From Pseudomonas versuta (GTDB taxonomy: Bacteria > Pseudomonadota > Gammaproteobacteria > Pseudomonadales > Pseudomonadaceae): DNA of 64,000 nucleotides. Under the pieces are notes generated by a model. The model was not told the origin of the DNA. It did no database searches and saw nothing but the letters and a program-made list of their open reading frames with translations. The stretch is taken from contig NZ_CP012676.1 of the NCBI RefSeq assembly GCF_001294575.1, positions 4,252,001 to 4,316,000 on the forward strand, given 5' to 3'. This document shows positions 1 to 9,703 of this stretch, in pieces (the first letter of the stretch is position 1; each line of letters opens with the position of its first letter). The position numbers and the translations under genes were made by a program.

Positions 1-1793
1 CTGGCCGCCGCCTTGCCCGCGAAAATCTTGACCCGGGGCACCCAGTGGTTGCCCGGCTCGGCGCGAATGGCCTGGTACAGCGCGACGGTGTGCAACAGGT
101 TGAGCAGTTGGCGCTTGTACTCGTGAATCCGTTTGACCTGCACATCGAACATCGCTTCAGGATTGACCACGATACCCAGGCGCTCATAGATCAGCGCTGC
201 CAAGGTGCACTTGCTTTGCAGGCGCTGCGCGGCAAATTGCCTGCGAAAATCTTCGCGTTCGGCAAAAGGCTCCAGCTTGATCAGCTTGTACTCGGTTTCA
301 TCAAGGACATCGGGCCCCAGCGCTTCAACCAGCATCGCGGTCAATGGCGGGTTGGCCTGAAACAGCCAGCGGCGGAAGGTCACGCCATTGGTCTTGTTAT
401 TGATCCGGTTCGGATAGAGCTTGTGCAACTCGGAGAAAACCGTGCTGCGCATCAACTGAGTGTGCAACCCGGATACGCCGTTGACGCTGTGGGAGCCGAG
501 AAACGCCAGATTACCCATGCGTACCCGGCGGCCGTTTTCCTCTTCAATCAGCGACACGGCACGCAGCACATCGAAATCATGCACCCCTTTGTCGCGCAGA
601 GAATCGATGTGATAGCCATTGATCAGGTAGATGATCTGCATATGGCGCGGCAACATGCGCTCCATCAACCCGACAGGCCAGGTTTCAAGTGCTTCGGGGA
701 GCAAGGTGTGATTGGTGTACGACAAGGTGTCGACAGTGATTTTCCAGGCGGTTTGCCACTCGATGGCGTGTTCATCGACCAGGATGCGCATCAATTCCGC
801 AACGGCGATCGAGGGATGAGTGTCGTTGAGCTGGATGGACACATGCTCGGCCAGGTTCAGCAGCGTGTCGTGAACGTGCAAGTGCCTGCGCAACAGATCC
901 TGCAGCGAGGCCGAAACAAAGAAAAACTCCTGGCGCAGGCGCAGCTCCTGCCCGGCCTCGTTGCTGTCTGCCGGATACAGCACACGGGAAATACTTTCGG
1001 CGCGCACCACCTCGGCCACCGCACCCAGATGGTCACCGGCGTTGAAACGCCCCAGGTTCAGGTCATGCAGCGCCCTGGCGCGCCACAGCCGCAAGGTGTT
1101 GACACTGGCACCGCGCCAGCCCACGACGGGGGTGTCATAGGCGATGGCCCTCACCGTCTCGCTGGGCTCCCAGACCTGCCGTGACTGGCCGTGCTCATCC
1201 TGCCGGGTTTCAACCGCACCGCCAAAGCCGATCGAGTACAGCACTTCGGCGCGCTCAAACTCCCAAGGGTTACCGAAGTCCAGCCAGTTCTCGGTTTGCT
1301 CCTGCTGCCAGCCGTCGACGATGCTCTGCCGGAACAACCCGTGCTCATAACGGATGCCGTAACCATGGGCGGCGATGCCCAGGGTCGACATGCTTTCCAT
1401 AAAGCAAGCGGCCAGACGACCCAGTCCGCCGTTGCCAAGCGCCGCATCGGGCTCCAGCAGGCGGATGCGCTCCAGATCGACCCCAAGCTCGGTCATTGCC
1501 TGGCGCGCGACCTCCAGCAGCCCCAAATTGCTCAGGCTGTCATACAGCAGGCGCCCGATCAGAAATTCCAGCGACAGGTAGTACACCCGCTTTTGGTCCT
1601 TGCGATAAATCTGCCGCGTATGGTCCATCCAGTGCTCGACCATATGGTCGCGGGCAGCCAGTGCGATAGCTTCGAACCAGTCATGGTCAAACGCGTGATC
1701 CGGGTCCTTGCCCACCGCGTAAGTCAGTTTGGCTACCACAGCGGCACGAAAAGCCGCCACCTGTGCGTCACGAACAAGCGGTTCCTGGGGCAT
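1..1793 (-). CDS. glgP: Glycogen/maltodextrin phosphorylase, C-terminus cut off by the window edge
   Basis: Cytoplasmic PLP enzyme that releases glucose-1-phosphate from alpha-1,4-glucans. Reading the minus strand from the ATG at 1793 gives 597 open codons running off the left edge; the family is about 815 residues, so roughly the last quarter is missing. The protein begins MPQEPLVRDA and contains the family signatures VYYLSLEFLIGR near residue 80, DAALGNGGLGRLAACF near residue 115, and VQVKRIHEYKRQLLN close to the cut. The PLP-lysine region lies outside the window. No partner glg genes are visible here, so its operon cannot be judged. The start is supported by the conserved N-terminal region beginning soon after it; a weak GAGG sits about 9 bases upstream. 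Gene identity is certain; glycogen versus maltodextrin preference is not determinable. Confidence 0.95.
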   Translation of the reverse strand, partial: MPQEPLVRDAQVAAFRAAVVAKLTYAVGKDPDHAFDHDWFEAIALAARDHMVEHWMDHTRQIYRKDQKRVYYLSLEFLIGRLLYDSLSNLGLLEVARQAMTELGVDLERIRLLEPDAALGNGGLGRLAACFMESMSTLGIAAHGYGIRYEHGLFRQSIVDGWQQEQTENWLDFGNPWEFERAEVLYSIGFGGAVETRQDEHGQSRQVWEPSETVRAIAYDTPVVGWRGASVNTLRLWRARALHDLNLGRFNAGDHLGAVAEVVRAESISRVLYPADSNEAGQELRLRQEFFFVSASLQDLLRRHLHVHDTLLNLAEHVSIQLNDTHPSIAVAELMRILVDEHAIEWQTAWKITVDTLSYTNHTLLPEALETWPVGLMERMLPRHMQIIYLINGYHIDSLRDKGVHDFDVLRAVSLIEEENGRRVRMGNLAFLGSHSVNGVSGLHTQLMRSTVFSELHKLYPNRINNKTNGVTFRRWLFQANPPLTAMLVEALGPDVLDETEYKLIKLEPFAEREDFRRQFAAQRLQSKCTLAALIYERLGIVVNPEAMFDVQVKRIHEYKRQLLNLLHTVALYQAIRAEPGNHWVPRVKIFAGKAAA

Positions 1794-2061
1794 CGATACA
1801 ACCTCGAACGAGAAGGAGCGATTTGAAGAACGAATGGTGTCAGCCTAGACCGTTCGACATGAGGAAAGCGCTTTGATTCGGGGTTTTAGGGCTGTTTTTA
1901 CAAATAAAACTGACGAAATGAATATCGCCCCAAAACGAGGCGCGAACGCCAGTGAGCGCTTTAAAACATGGCCCTGATCGAAAAACCGGCAAATGGTTGT
2001 TCACACATTCACCAACCCCGGTATCATCGCGCGCCCTGATGCACGCCGGAATACAAGCCTG
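1794..2061. other. Divergent intergenic region glgP / CxxCxxCC protein
   Basis: Separates two divergent genes and must contain both promoters. It is AT-richer than its surroundings around 1865–1925. I see no repeat, RNA gene or convincing sigma-factor element. Confidence 0.4.
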
Positions 2062-2496
2062 ATGAAGTCCAACCTGATCGCCGCCGCGGAAATCGACCGT
2101 ATCGATACCTGGGCCAAATACTCCGCGCCCATGTGCGGTTCCTGCATTTCCAGCTGCTGCACGCTGCCGGTCGAGGTCAAAATCAAAGACCTGATCCGCA
2201 TCGGCATCGTCGATGAGTTTGAGATGGGCGATCCGCCGAAGAACATCGCCAAACGCCTGCAGAAAGAAGGCATCGTGGAGCGCTTCAATCAGAAGTCCGG
2301 GATTTTCACCCTGCAGCGCATGAGCAATAACGACTGCTTGTACCTGGATCGCAAGTCGCGCATGTGCACCATTTACGAAAAGCGCCCGGACACTTGCCGC
2401 AACCACCCACGGATTGGCCCGCGCCCGGGTTATTGCGCCTATGTGCCCAAAGCGGTTGAACGCAAAAACAGCAGCGAGAAACTGATGGTGTTTTAA
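2062..2496 (+). CDS. YkgJ-family cysteine-cluster protein
   Basis: Small cytoplasmic protein of 144 residues of the CxxCxxCC (YkgJ/UPF0153, PF03692) family, thought to bind zinc or an iron-sulfur cluster; its biochemical role is unknown. Cysteines are seen in CGSC followed by CC near residue 30, in DRKSRMCTIYEKRPDTCRNHP in the middle and a last one in GYCAYVP, which is the family arrangement. The ATG at 2062 (protein MKSNLIAAAEIDRIDTW) is chosen over an upstream in-frame GTG at 1993 because family members begin just before the DRIDTW region and a GGAA lies about 9 bases ahead. It converges on typA and shares a bidirectional terminator with it. Confidence 0.85.
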   Translation: MKSNLIAAAEIDRIDTWAKYSAPMCGSCISSCCTLPVEVKIKDLIRIGIVDEFEMGDPPKNIAKRLQKEGIVERFNQKSGIFTLQRMSNNDCLYLDRKSRMCTIYEKRPDTCRNHPRIGPRPGYCAYVPKAVERKNSSEKLMVF

Positions 2497-2509
2497 CCCG
2501 CTCTTGATC

Positions 2510-2588
2510 CATGGGCGAGCTGGCCTGCGTCGCTCTGCCTGATAAACCGCACCTGCCCCGTCGCTGGCAAGCCAGCTCCCACCAGGCC
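2510..2588. repeat. REP-type palindromic element (type B, CTGGCAAGCCAGCTCCCA)
   Basis: Two imperfect copies of the Pseudomonas REP core: GGGCGAGCTGGCCTGCG and, inverted, CGCTGGCAAGCCAGCTCCCA, head to head between two convergent genes. The same core occurs at about 11150 and 36714. Confidence 0.65.
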
Positions 2589-2613
2589 CGCGCAGTACAC
2601 AAATCCCGGACAC

Positions 2614-2652
2614 AAAAAAACGCCCCCGACCGCAAGGCCGGGGGCGTTTTTT
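2614..2652. terminator. Bidirectional rho-independent terminator between the YkgJ gene and typA
   Basis: Perfect stem CGCCCCCG/CGGGGGCG flanked by an A-run on the left and a T-run on the right, so it can stop transcription from both the plus-strand gene ending at 2496 and typA ending at 2672. Confidence 0.9.
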
Positions 2653-2671
2653 GTTCAGCTAACTAAATAGC

Positions 2672-4492
2672 TTATTTGCTGCTTTTCTTGCTAGCGCGGG
2701 TACGCTCGCTTTCGCCCAGGATCTTCTTGCGAAGACGGATGGACTTAGGCGTCACTTCGCACAATTCGTCTTCTTGAACGAATTCCAGAGCTTGCTCCAG
2801 TGTGAAGCGGATAGGCGGAACCAGAGCGATGGTTTCGTCTTTACCCGAAGCACGCATGTTGTCGAGCTTCTTGCCTTTGGTTGGGTTAACGCCCAGGTCG
2901 TTGTCGCGGCTGTTGATGCCGACGATTTGACCTTCGTACACGTCTTCACCGTGACCCAGGAACAGTTTGCCGCGAGCCTGCAGGGTTTCGAGCGAGTAAG
3001 TCAGAGCCTTACCGGTAGCAACCGAAACCAGAACGCCGTTCTGACGGCCGGACATGTCGCCCGACTTCATCACGTCGTAACGGTCGAAGATCGAGGTCAG
3101 GATGCCAGCGCCCGAAGTCAGAGTCAGGAACTCGTTACGGAAACCGATCAGGCCACGTGCAGGGATGTTGTATTCAAGACGAACACGGCCCTTGCCATCC
3201 GGAACCATGTTGGTCAGATCGCCTTTACGGATACCGATCTGTTCCATGATTGCGCCCTGCGATTCTTCTGGCAGGTCGATGGTTACGTTTTCGTACGGTT
3301 CGTGCTTAACGCCGTCAACCATGCGGATGATTACTTCCGGACGACCAACACCCATTTCGAAGCCTTCGCGACGCATGGTTTCGATCAGTACGGACAAGTG
3401 CAGCTCACCACGACCCGACACTTTGAACTTGTCAGCGGTGTCGCCTTCTTCAACGCGCAGAGCAACGTTGTAGAGCAATTCTTTGTCCAGACGTTCCTTG
3501 ATGTTACGGCTGGTTACGAACTTGCCTTCACGGCCGCAGAACGGCGAGTCGTTAACCTGGAAGGTCATCGAAACGGTAGGTTCGTCAACGGTCAGCGGCT
3601 TCATCGCTTCGACGTTCAGTGGGTCGCACAGAGTGTCGGAGATGAACAGCTGGTCGAAGCCGCTGATGCAGACGATGTCGCCGGCAGCTGCTTCTTCAAC
3701 GTCAATACGGTGCAGACCGTGGTGACCCATCAGCTTCAGGATACGACCGTTACGGCGCTTGCCGTCAGCATCGATAGCTACAACCTGGGTGTTCGGCTTG
3801 ACGCGACCACGAGCGATACGGCCAACGCCGATGATGCCCAGGAAGCTGTTGTAGTCCAGTGCCGAGATTTGCATCTGGAACGGGCCGTCACGGTCAACTT
3901 TTGGAGCCGGAACGTGGTCAACAATCGCCTGGTACAGCGGGGTCATGTCTTCAGCCATGTCGGTGTGGTCAAGACCAGCAATACCGTTCAGGGCAGAGGC
4001 GTAAACCACTTTGAAGTCCAGCTGTTCTTCGGTAGCACCCAGGTTGTCGAACAGGTCGAAGATTTGATCCAGAACCCAGTCCGGACGTGCGCCTGGACGG
4101 TCAACCTTGTTGATAACCACGATTGGACGCAGGCCGGCTTCGAAAGCCTTCTTGGTCACGAAACGGGTTTGCGGCATAGGGCCGTCTTGAGCGTCAACCA
4201 GCAGCAGAACGGAGTCAACCATCGACATTACACGTTCAACTTCGCCGCCGAAGTCGGCGTGGCCCGGGGTGTCCACGATGTTGATGTGGTAGCCGTTCCA
4301 GTTGATAGCGGTGTTCTTGGCAAGAATGGTAATGCCGCGCTCTTTTTCCTGGTCGTTGGAGTCCATCACGCGCTCGTCGTTGAGCTCGCCGCGTTCCAGA
4401 GTGCCGGATTGACGCAAGAGTTTGTCTACCAGGGTGGTTTTACCGTGGTCAACGTGAGCAATGATGGCGATGTTACGTAGATTTTCGATCAC
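2672..4492 (-). CDS. typA: Ribosome-associated GTPase TypA/BipA
   Basis: Translational GTPase of the EF-G family (606 residues, the usual length) that binds the ribosome and supports assembly of the large subunit and growth under stress and cold. The GTP-binding motifs are all present: G1 AHVDHGKTT at residues 12–20, switch RGITI near 53, [14 protein letters not shown] near 74, and [10 protein letters not shown] near 128. EF-G-like domains II, III and V follow, and the C-terminus is basic and serine/lysine rich. The start [17 protein letters not shown] matches the conserved family N-terminus. It is monocistronic between the shared terminator at 2614–2652 and the thiI end. Confidence 0.97.
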   Translation of the reverse strand: MIENLRNIAIIAHVDHGKTTLVDKLLRQSGTLERGELNDERVMDSNDQEKERGITILAKNTAINWNGYHINIVDTPGHADFGGEVERVMSMVDSVLLLVDAQDGPMPQTRFVTKKAFEAGLRPIVVINKVDRPGARPDWVLDQIFDLFDNLGATEEQLDFKVVYASALNGIAGLDHTDMAEDMTPLYQAIVDHVPAPKVDRDGPFQMQISALDYNSFLGIIGVGRIARGRVKPNTQVVAIDADGKRRNGRILKLMGHHGLHRIDVEEAAAGDIVCISGFDQLFISDTLCDPLNVEAMKPLTVDEPTVSMTFQVNDSPFCGREGKFVTSRNIKERLDKELLYNVALRVEEGDTADKFKVSGRGELHLSVLIETMRREGFEMGVGRPEVIIRMVDGVKHEPYENVTIDLPEESQGAIMEQIGIRKGDLTNMVPDGKGRVRLEYNIPARGLIGFRNEFLTLTSGAGILTSIFDRYDVMKSGDMSGRQNGVLVSVATGKALTYSLETLQARGKLFLGHGEDVYEGQIVGINSRDNDLGVNPTKGKKLDNMRASGKDETIALVPPIRFTLEQALEFVQEDELCEVTPKSIRLRKKILGESERTRASKKSSK

Positions 4493-4631
4493 TTGTGTAT
4501 CTCGATCAGAGGATTCGGTGTGCTGACAGGTCGTGGCAGCGATTAACAGTAGAGTCAGGTCAAGCCGTTACAACTTGACCTCGGCGTCGGGGGGCCGGTG
4601 ACGCAGGCCACAGGCATACAGCCCCGGGCTC

Positions 4632-6086
4632 TTAGCTCGGTCGATAAACGCGCACATTGGCATGTCCCTCACTGAGCAAATGGTGAGCATGCAGGCGACT
4701 CATCACGCCTTTGTCGCAATACAACAGGTACTGACGGGTGTCATCCAGTTCCTTGAAGCGGCTGTTCAATGCATAGAACGGCAACGCTTGTACTTCGATG
4801 CCAGCCAGTTCCAGCGGTTGATCTTCCTGAGCATCCGGGTGACGGATGTCTATCACGATCTGGCCCGCCAGCACTTCGCTGACCTCTTCGACTTGCAAGT
4901 CCTGGCCCAATTCATCGATCACCCGATCAATCGGCACCAGTTTGGCCCGCTCAAGTGCACGCTCGAGCACGGCCATATCGAACTGTTGTTCTTCGTACTC
5001 CACGCGGTTGCGTTTGGCGTGGGTCTTGGGGTTGACCGAAATCACCCCGCAATATTCAGGCATGTGCTTGGCAAAATCGGCCGTACCGATTTCAACCGCC
5101 TGATCAATGATGTCCTGCTTGTGGCTCGCGATCAGTGGACGCAGGACCAATTTGTCAGTAGCCGAGTCAATCAGCGACAAATTGGGCAGGGTCTGGCTCG
5201 ATACCTGGGAAATCGCTTCGCCGGTTACCAGCACTTCGATATCGAGACGCTCAGCGATACGGGTTGCAGCGCGCAACATCATACGCTTCAAAATGACGCC
5301 CATATGACTGTTATCGACTTTGCCGAGAATTTCGCCCAAAACTTCTTCGAACGGAACGCTGACAAACAGCACGCGCTGCGAGCTGCCGTACTTCTTCCAT
5401 ATATAGTGCGCGACTTCCATCACGCCCAGTTCATGGGCACGTCCGCCCAGGTTGAAGAAGCAAAAGTGGCTCATCAGGCCGCGACGCATGATCTGGTAGG
5501 CCGCAACGGTAGAATCGAAACCACCGGACATCAACACCAAGGTCTGTTCCAGAGAGCCCAGCGGGAAGCCGCCGATGCTGTCGTGCTGGCTGTGAATCAC
5601 AAACAACCGTTGGTCGCGAATTTCGAAGCGGACTTCAATTTGCGGATTTTTCAGGTCAATTCCTGCCGCACCGCATTCACGACGCAGCTTGCTGCCGACG
5701 TATTTCTCGATTTCCATCGAAGTAAACGGGTGCTTGCCGCCGCGCTTGCAACGCACGGAAAAAATCTTGCCCGCCAGCGCATCACCGAAGTGCAATTTGC
5801 ACTTTTCAACCACGTCATCGAAGTCACCCAGCGGGTACTCGTCGACTTGCAGGAAATGGGTGATGCCCGGCATGCAGCTAAGGCGCGCAGTCATCTCCTT
5901 CAGGGCTTTGGGGTCACTTACGCGCGTTTGCAGCTCGATGTTGTCCCACACGCCCGTCACCACCACAGCCGGATCCAGATCGCGGAGCACAGCGCGGATG
6001 TTTTTAGCCAATTGGCGGACGAAACGCATCCGAACCGGACGGCTCTTAATAGTGATTTCGGGGAAGACTTTTACGATTAGTTTCAT
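4632..6086 (-). CDS. thiI: tRNA 4-thiouridine synthetase / thiamine thiazole sulfurtransferase ThiI
   Basis: Adenylates U8 of tRNA and transfers persulfide sulfur to make s4U; in many bacteria it also donates sulfur for the thiamine thiazole. 484 residues, the standard long form. Order: ferredoxin-like and THUMP domain (about 1–165), PP-loop pyrophosphatase domain with SGGFDS at 187–192, and a C-terminal rhodanese domain with the persulfide cysteine at about 457 in YCDKGVMSR. The start [12 protein letters not shown] at 6086 is the family start; an in-frame extension to 6149 is not conserved-looking. It is divergent from glnA. Confidence 0.96.
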   Translation of the reverse strand: MKLIVKVFPEITIKSRPVRMRFVRQLAKNIRAVLRDLDPAVVVTGVWDNIELQTRVSDPKALKEMTARLSCMPGITHFLQVDEYPLGDFDDVVEKCKLHFGDALAGKIFSVRCKRGGKHPFTSMEIEKYVGSKLRRECGAAGIDLKNPQIEVRFEIRDQRLFVIHSQHDSIGGFPLGSLEQTLVLMSGGFDSTVAAYQIMRRGLMSHFCFFNLGGRAHELGVMEVAHYIWKKYGSSQRVLFVSVPFEEVLGEILGKVDNSHMGVILKRMMLRAATRIAERLDIEVLVTGEAISQVSSQTLPNLSLIDSATDKLVLRPLIASHKQDIIDQAVEIGTADFAKHMPEYCGVISVNPKTHAKRNRVEYEEQQFDMAVLERALERAKLVPIDRVIDELGQDLQVEEVSEVLAGQIVIDIRHPDAQEDQPLELAGIEVQALPFYALNSRFKELDDTRQYLLYCDKGVMSRLHAHHLLSEGHANVRVYRPS

Positions 6087-6182
6087 GAAAACAGCGCGCG
6101 AGCAGCCTGCCAAAAAAGGGGGGCGCGGATTATAGCGGAAATTGCTCAAGGTTTAACCAGTTATCGTACAAACGGTTTTCAC

Positions 6183-6199
6183 CGCACCAAAATGGGTCA
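6183..6199 (+). promoter_or_regulatory. Probable NtrC binding site upstream of glnA
   Basis: CGCACCA-AAA-TGGGTCA resembles the enteric NtrC consensus TGCACCA-N3-TGGTGCA (6 of 7 and 5 of 7 in the arms). It lies about 105–120 bases upstream of the sigma-54 element at 6304, a normal distance for an NtrC enhancer. Confidence 0.6.
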
Positions 6200-6303
6200 A
6201 AAGACCCGGATTTCGCTTCATTTGAGTGCGGCAAAGCTTCTTAATCGGTAGTCTGCGGCGCTGACCTGCTTAAGATTGGGGCATTAAGCCCAAGTCGGGG
6301 CAC

Positions 6304-6319
6304 TGGCATGCAATTTGCT
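6304..6319 (+). promoter_or_regulatory. Sigma-54 promoter of glnA
   Basis: TGGCATG-CAAT-TTGCT matches the -24/-12 consensus TGGCACG-N4-TTGCW with GG and GC correctly spaced. It is placed about 100 bases ahead of the glnA start with an NtrC-like site upstream. Confidence 0.85.
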
Positions 6320-6418
6320 CTCTTGTGAGGCAGGTTGCCTTGGCAGAGTATTCGCGCCGGCATCAACCACCTTTAACGGGCTCTCCACTACTCAGCCCGA
6401 AGCCACCCGGAGGACACT

Positions 6419-7825
6419 ATGTCGAAGTCGGTTCAACTCATCAAAGATCATGACGTCAAGTGGATTGATCTGCGCTTCACTGACACTAAAGGCACTCAGC
6501 ACCACGTGACCATGCCGGCCCGTGATGCGCTGGATGAAAACTTCTTCACCGACGGCAAAATGTTCGACGGCTCCTCCATTGCTGGCTGGAAAGGCATCGA
6601 AGCGTCCGACATGATCCTGCTGCCAGACGACAGCACTGCCGTTCTGGACCCGTTCACCGAACAGCCAACGCTGATCCTGGTGTGCGACATCATCGAACCT
6701 TCGACCATGCAAGGCTACGATCGCGACCCGCGCGCCATCGCCACCCGTGCCGAGGAATACCTGAAGTCCACCGGTATCGGCGACACTGTGTTTGTGGGTC
6801 CTGAGCCTGAGTTCTTCATCTTCGACGAAGTGAAATTCAAGTCCGACATCTCCGGTTCCATGTTCAAGATCTACTCCGAACAAGGTTCGTGGATGTCCGA
6901 CCAGGACGTGGAAGGCGGCAACCGTGGCCACCGTCCAGGTATCAAGGGCGGCTACTTCCCTGTTCCTCCGTTCGACCACGACCATGAAATCCGTACCTCC
7001 ATGTGCAACGCCATGGAAGAGATGGGCCTGGTCATCGAAGTACACCACCACGAAGTGGCAACTGCCGGCCAGAACGAAATCGGCGTGCAGTTCAACACCC
7101 TGGTGAAAAAGGCTGACGAAGTTCAGACCCTGAAGTACTGCGTACACAACGTGGCAGACGCCTACGGCCGTACCGCTACTTTCATGCCTAAGCCTCTGTA
7201 CGGCGACAACGGCTCGGGTATGCACGTACACATGTCCATCTCCAAAGATGGCAAGAACACCTTCGCTGGCGAAGGTTATGCCGGCCTGTCCGACACCGCC
7301 CTGTACTTCATCGGCGGCATCATCAAGCACGGTAAGGCCCTGAACGGCTTCACCAACCCGGCTACCAACTCCTACAAGCGTCTGGTACCAGGCTTCGAAG
7401 CCCCGGTAATGCTGGCCTACTCGGCTCGCAACCGTTCCGCTTCGATCCGTATTCCTTACGTGTCCAGCCCTAAGGCTCGCCGTATCGAAGCACGCTTCCC
7501 GGACCCGGCTGCCAACCCGTACCTGTGCTTCGCAGCACTGATGATGGCTGGTCTGGACGGTATCCAGAACAAGATCCACCCGGGCGACGCAGCTGACAAA
7601 AACCTGTACGACCTGCCGCCTGAAGAGGCGAAAGAGATCCCGCAGGTTTGCGGCAGCCTGAAAGAAGCCCTGGAAGAGCTGGATAAAGGTCGTGCCTTCC
7701 TGACCAAAGGCGGCGTTTTCAGCGACGATTTCATCGACGCTTACATCGCTCTGAAAAGCGAAGAAGAAATCAAGGTTCGCACCTTCGTACACCCACTGGA
7801 ATACGAGCTGTACTACAGCTGCTAA
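6419..7825 (+). CDS. glnA: Type I glutamine synthetase
   Basis: Dodecameric GSI-beta enzyme that makes glutamine from glutamate, ammonia and ATP; the main ammonia assimilation step under nitrogen limitation. 468 residues, as expected. Visible signatures: FDGSSIAGW near residue 50, the ATP-binding region [10 protein letters not shown] near 265, and the adenylylation site NLYDLPPEE with Tyr397, so activity should be controlled by GlnE adenylylation. A strong GGAGG sits 6 bases before the ATG. The -24/-12 promoter and NtrC site upstream indicate nitrogen control. It starts the conserved glnA–DUF4124–ntrB–ntrC block but ends in its own terminator. Confidence 0.98.
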   Translation: MSKSVQLIKDHDVKWIDLRFTDTKGTQHHVTMPARDALDENFFTDGKMFDGSSIAGWKGIEASDMILLPDDSTAVLDPFTEQPTLILVCDIIEPSTMQGYDRDPRAIATRAEEYLKSTGIGDTVFVGPEPEFFIFDEVKFKSDISGSMFKIYSEQGSWMSDQDVEGGNRGHRPGIKGGYFPVPPFDHDHEIRTSMCNAMEEMGLVIEVHHHEVATAGQNEIGVQFNTLVKKADEVQTLKYCVHNVADAYGRTATFMPKPLYGDNGSGMHVHMSISKDGKNTFAGEGYAGLSDTALYFIGGIIKHGKALNGFTNPATNSYKRLVPGFEAPVMLAYSARNRSASIRIPYVSSPKARRIEARFPDPAANPYLCFAALMMAGLDGIQNKIHPGDAADKNLYDLPPEEAKEIPQVCGSLKEALEELDKGRAFLTKGGVFSDDFIDAYIALKSEEEIKVRTFVHPLEYELYYSC

Positions 7826-7858
7826 TCCAGCAACGACTGCCCACGCAGGCGTTACCAA

Positions 7859-7884
7859 GAGGCCTCCTTCGGGAGGCCTTTTTT
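7859..7884 (+). terminator. Terminator of glnA
   Basis: GGCCTCC-TTCG-GGAGGCC stem with a UUCG tetraloop followed by six T, 35 bases after the glnA stop. Confidence 0.93.
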
Positions 7885-8036
7885 ATGGCCGCGGTTTTAT
7901 CGCTTGCGCACGCACAGAAAAAAATCCGACCGGTGCTGCAGCCATCGACCCAGTCAATAAAGGCCGCAGCTGACATCAATCCCCTCGACACTAGCCCAGG
8001 CTGACGCCCCCTGTTTCTCACAAGGTGGCCCCGGCA

Positions 8037-8393
8037 ATGCCCCGCGAAAGTACTGCGACTCCAACAGACCCCACCGGAATTTCCCGAGTGAGACAGCAGG
8101 CAACCCTGCTTTTATTTGTACTGCTTTGTGCCCAGCCGGCGGCAGCGCAGATCTATCGCCACAGCGATATCAACGCCAGCGTGACATTCAGCGACGTACC
8201 GGCGACGGGCGGCCACTCGCAGCAGATATCTGTTTTGCCGGCAAACCGGATCGCAGCGTTCCGGCATTCACCTGCCAGCATCCCCCCTTACATGCTGCTG
8301 CCCGAACAGGAGCTCGCCCAGCCGCCCAACCCCGATCGCTACAGGCATCGTCAGCCACAGCAGGCCGCGCAGGACAATTTAGAGGCGAACTGA
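8037..8393 (+). CDS. DUF4124-like exported protein
   Basis: Small exported protein of unknown function that occupies the position between glnA and ntrB in Pseudomonas. It contains a hydrophobic export signal (ATLLLFVLLCAQPAAAQ) followed by IYRHSDINASVTFSDVP, which is the DUF4124 pattern (Y-x-D/R-x-G...F-S-D-x-P). Two starts are possible: ATG at 8037 (with AAGGTGG ahead of it, leaving an odd 17-residue extension before the signal) or GTG at 8088, which puts the signal peptide at the very N-terminus (MRQQATLLL). The latter makes a more normal secreted protein. The C-terminus is rich in Pro, Gln and Arg. Weakly conserved, probably periplasmic or cell-wall associated. Confidence 0.7.
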   Translation: MPRESTATPTDPTGISRVRQQATLLLFVLLCAQPAAAQIYRHSDINASVTFSDVPATGGHSQQISVLPANRIAAFRHSPASIPPYMLLPEQELAQPPNPDRYRHRQPQQAAQDNLEAN

Positions 8394-8409
8394 ATCTATT
8401 CAGCATTTC

Positions 8410-8426
8410 TGCACTATATTGGTGCG
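8410..8426 (+). promoter_or_regulatory. NtrC binding site upstream of ntrB
   Basis: TGCACTA-TAT-TGGTGCG matches the NtrC consensus TGCACCA-N3-TGGTGCA at 12 of 14 arm positions. It lies about 155–170 bases upstream of the predicted start of the sigma-54 transcript for ntrB. Confidence 0.75.
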
Positions 8427-8552
8427 ACTGCTGATCTATTACACACTTATCAGCCCAGTTTGGTTCAAAACGACCCACGCCAATTGCATTAACGCCATCT
8501 AAAAGGGCTGTAACTCCTTATTTCAGGCGAATCGCGCTTCTTTTCGGAGCCT

Positions 8553-8568
8553 TGGTTTGTTTTTTGCA
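8553..8568 (+). promoter_or_regulatory. Sigma-54 promoter of ntrBC
   Basis: TGG-TTTGTTTTT-TGCA preserves GG and GC ten bases apart with a perfect TTGCA -12 block; the -24 block is TGGTTT instead of TGGCAC. Start of transcription would be near 8579, 40 bases before the ntrB start. The NtrC site at 8410 supports it. Confidence 0.65.
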
Positions 8569-8617
8569 TTTTCCTTGTCTCAGCGCCTCACCCGCGCATG
8601 CAATCCGGGATCGGCCC

Positions 8618-9703
8618 ATGACCATCAGTGACGCCCTGCACCGACTGCTACTCGACAATCTGACCACTGCCACCTTGTTGCTCAATGCCGATCTGCGCCT
8701 TGAGTACATGAACCCGGCAGCGGAAATGCTGCTGGCCATCAGTGGCCAACGCAGTCATGGGCAATTCATCAGCGAACTGTTTACTGAGTCGACGGAGGCC
8801 TTGCACTCGCTGCGCCAGGCCGTTGAACAGGCCCACCCGTTTACCAAGCGCGAAGCCATGCTGACGTCGCTGACCGGCCAGAGCCTGACGGTCGACTACG
8901 CCGTGACCCCGATCCTGAGCCACGGCGACACAATGCTGCTGCTTGAAGTGCACCCGCGCGACCGGCTGCTGCGTATCACCAAAGAAGAAGCACAGCTGTC
9001 CAAGCAGGAAACCAGCAAGATGCTGGTGCGCGGCCTGGCCCACGAAATCAAGAACCCGCTGGGCGGCATTCGCGGCGCGGCGCAGTTACTGGCCCGCCAG
9101 TTGCCCGATGAAAGTCTGCGTGACTACACCAACGTCATCATCGAAGAAGCCGATCGCTTGCGTAATCTGGTTGATCGCATGCTGGGCTCCAACAAACTGC
9201 CTTCGCTGGCCATGACCAATGTCCATGAAGTGCTGGAGCGGGTGTGCAATCTGGTCGAGGCCGAGACACAGGGCAGCATCACGGTAGTGCGCGACTATGA
9301 CCCCAGCCTGCCCGACCTGCTGATCGACCGCGAACAGATGATTCAGGCCGTGCTCAATATTGTGCGTAATGCCATGCAGGCCATTGGCAGCCAGAACGAA
9401 CTGCGCCTGGGCCGCATCAGCCTGCGTACCCGGGCCATGCGCCAGTTCACTATTGGCCATGTGCGCCATCGACTGGTGACAAAAATCGAAATAATCGACA
9501 ACGGCCCGGGCATCCCGGCCGAGTTGCAGGACACCCTCTTCTTTCCAATGGTCAGCGGCCGCCCTGACGGCACCGGGCTGGGGCTGGCCATTACCCAGAA
9601 CATCATTAGCCAGCACCAGGGATTGATCGAGTGTGAAAGCCACCCTGGCCACACACTCTTCTCGATCTTTCTACCACTGGAACAAGGAGCCGCATCGACA
9701 TGA
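8618..9703 (+). CDS. ntrB: Nitrogen regulation sensor histidine kinase NtrB (NRII)
   Basis: Cytoplasmic kinase/phosphatase that phosphorylates NtrC when nitrogen is short and dephosphorylates it when PII signals sufficiency. 361 residues, standard. It has an N-terminal PAS domain (about 8–120), the dimerisation/phosphoacceptor helix with His142 in GLAHEIKNPLGG, and a HATPase_c domain with N-box, IDNGPGIP and GTGLGLAITQNI. No membrane segments, as expected. The start MTISDALHRLLLDN at 8618 is the family start; a longer in-frame reading from 8552 would overlap the sigma-54 promoter and is rejected. It overlaps ntrC by 4 bases (ATGA), so the pair is translationally coupled. Confidence 0.96.
   Translation: MTISDALHRLLLDNLTTATLLLNADLRLEYMNPAAEMLLAISGQRSHGQFISELFTESTEALHSLRQAVEQAHPFTKREAMLTSLTGQSLTVDYAVTPILSHGDTMLLLEVHPRDRLLRITKEEAQLSKQETSKMLVRGLAHEIKNPLGGIRGAAQLLARQLPDESLRDYTNVIIEEADRLRNLVDRMLGSNKLPSLAMTNVHEVLERVCNLVEAETQGSITVVRDYDPSLPDLLIDREQMIQAVLNIVRNAMQAIGSQNELRLGRISLRTRAMRQFTIGHVRHRLVTKIEIIDNGPGIPAELQDTLFFPMVSGRPDGTGLGLAITQNIISQHQGLIECESHPGHTLFSIFLPLEQGAAST

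Noticed and set aside
2774..4480. Very long antisense open frame opposite typA
   Set aside because: Codon composition mirrors typA; no recognisable protein, and typA is certain. Similar antisense frames opposite thiI, glnA, gpmI and the porin were discarded for the same reason.
8552..8617. 22-codon N-terminal extension of ntrB
   Set aside because: It would overlap the sigma-54 promoter and is not part of the family N-terminus; ATG at 8618 is used.
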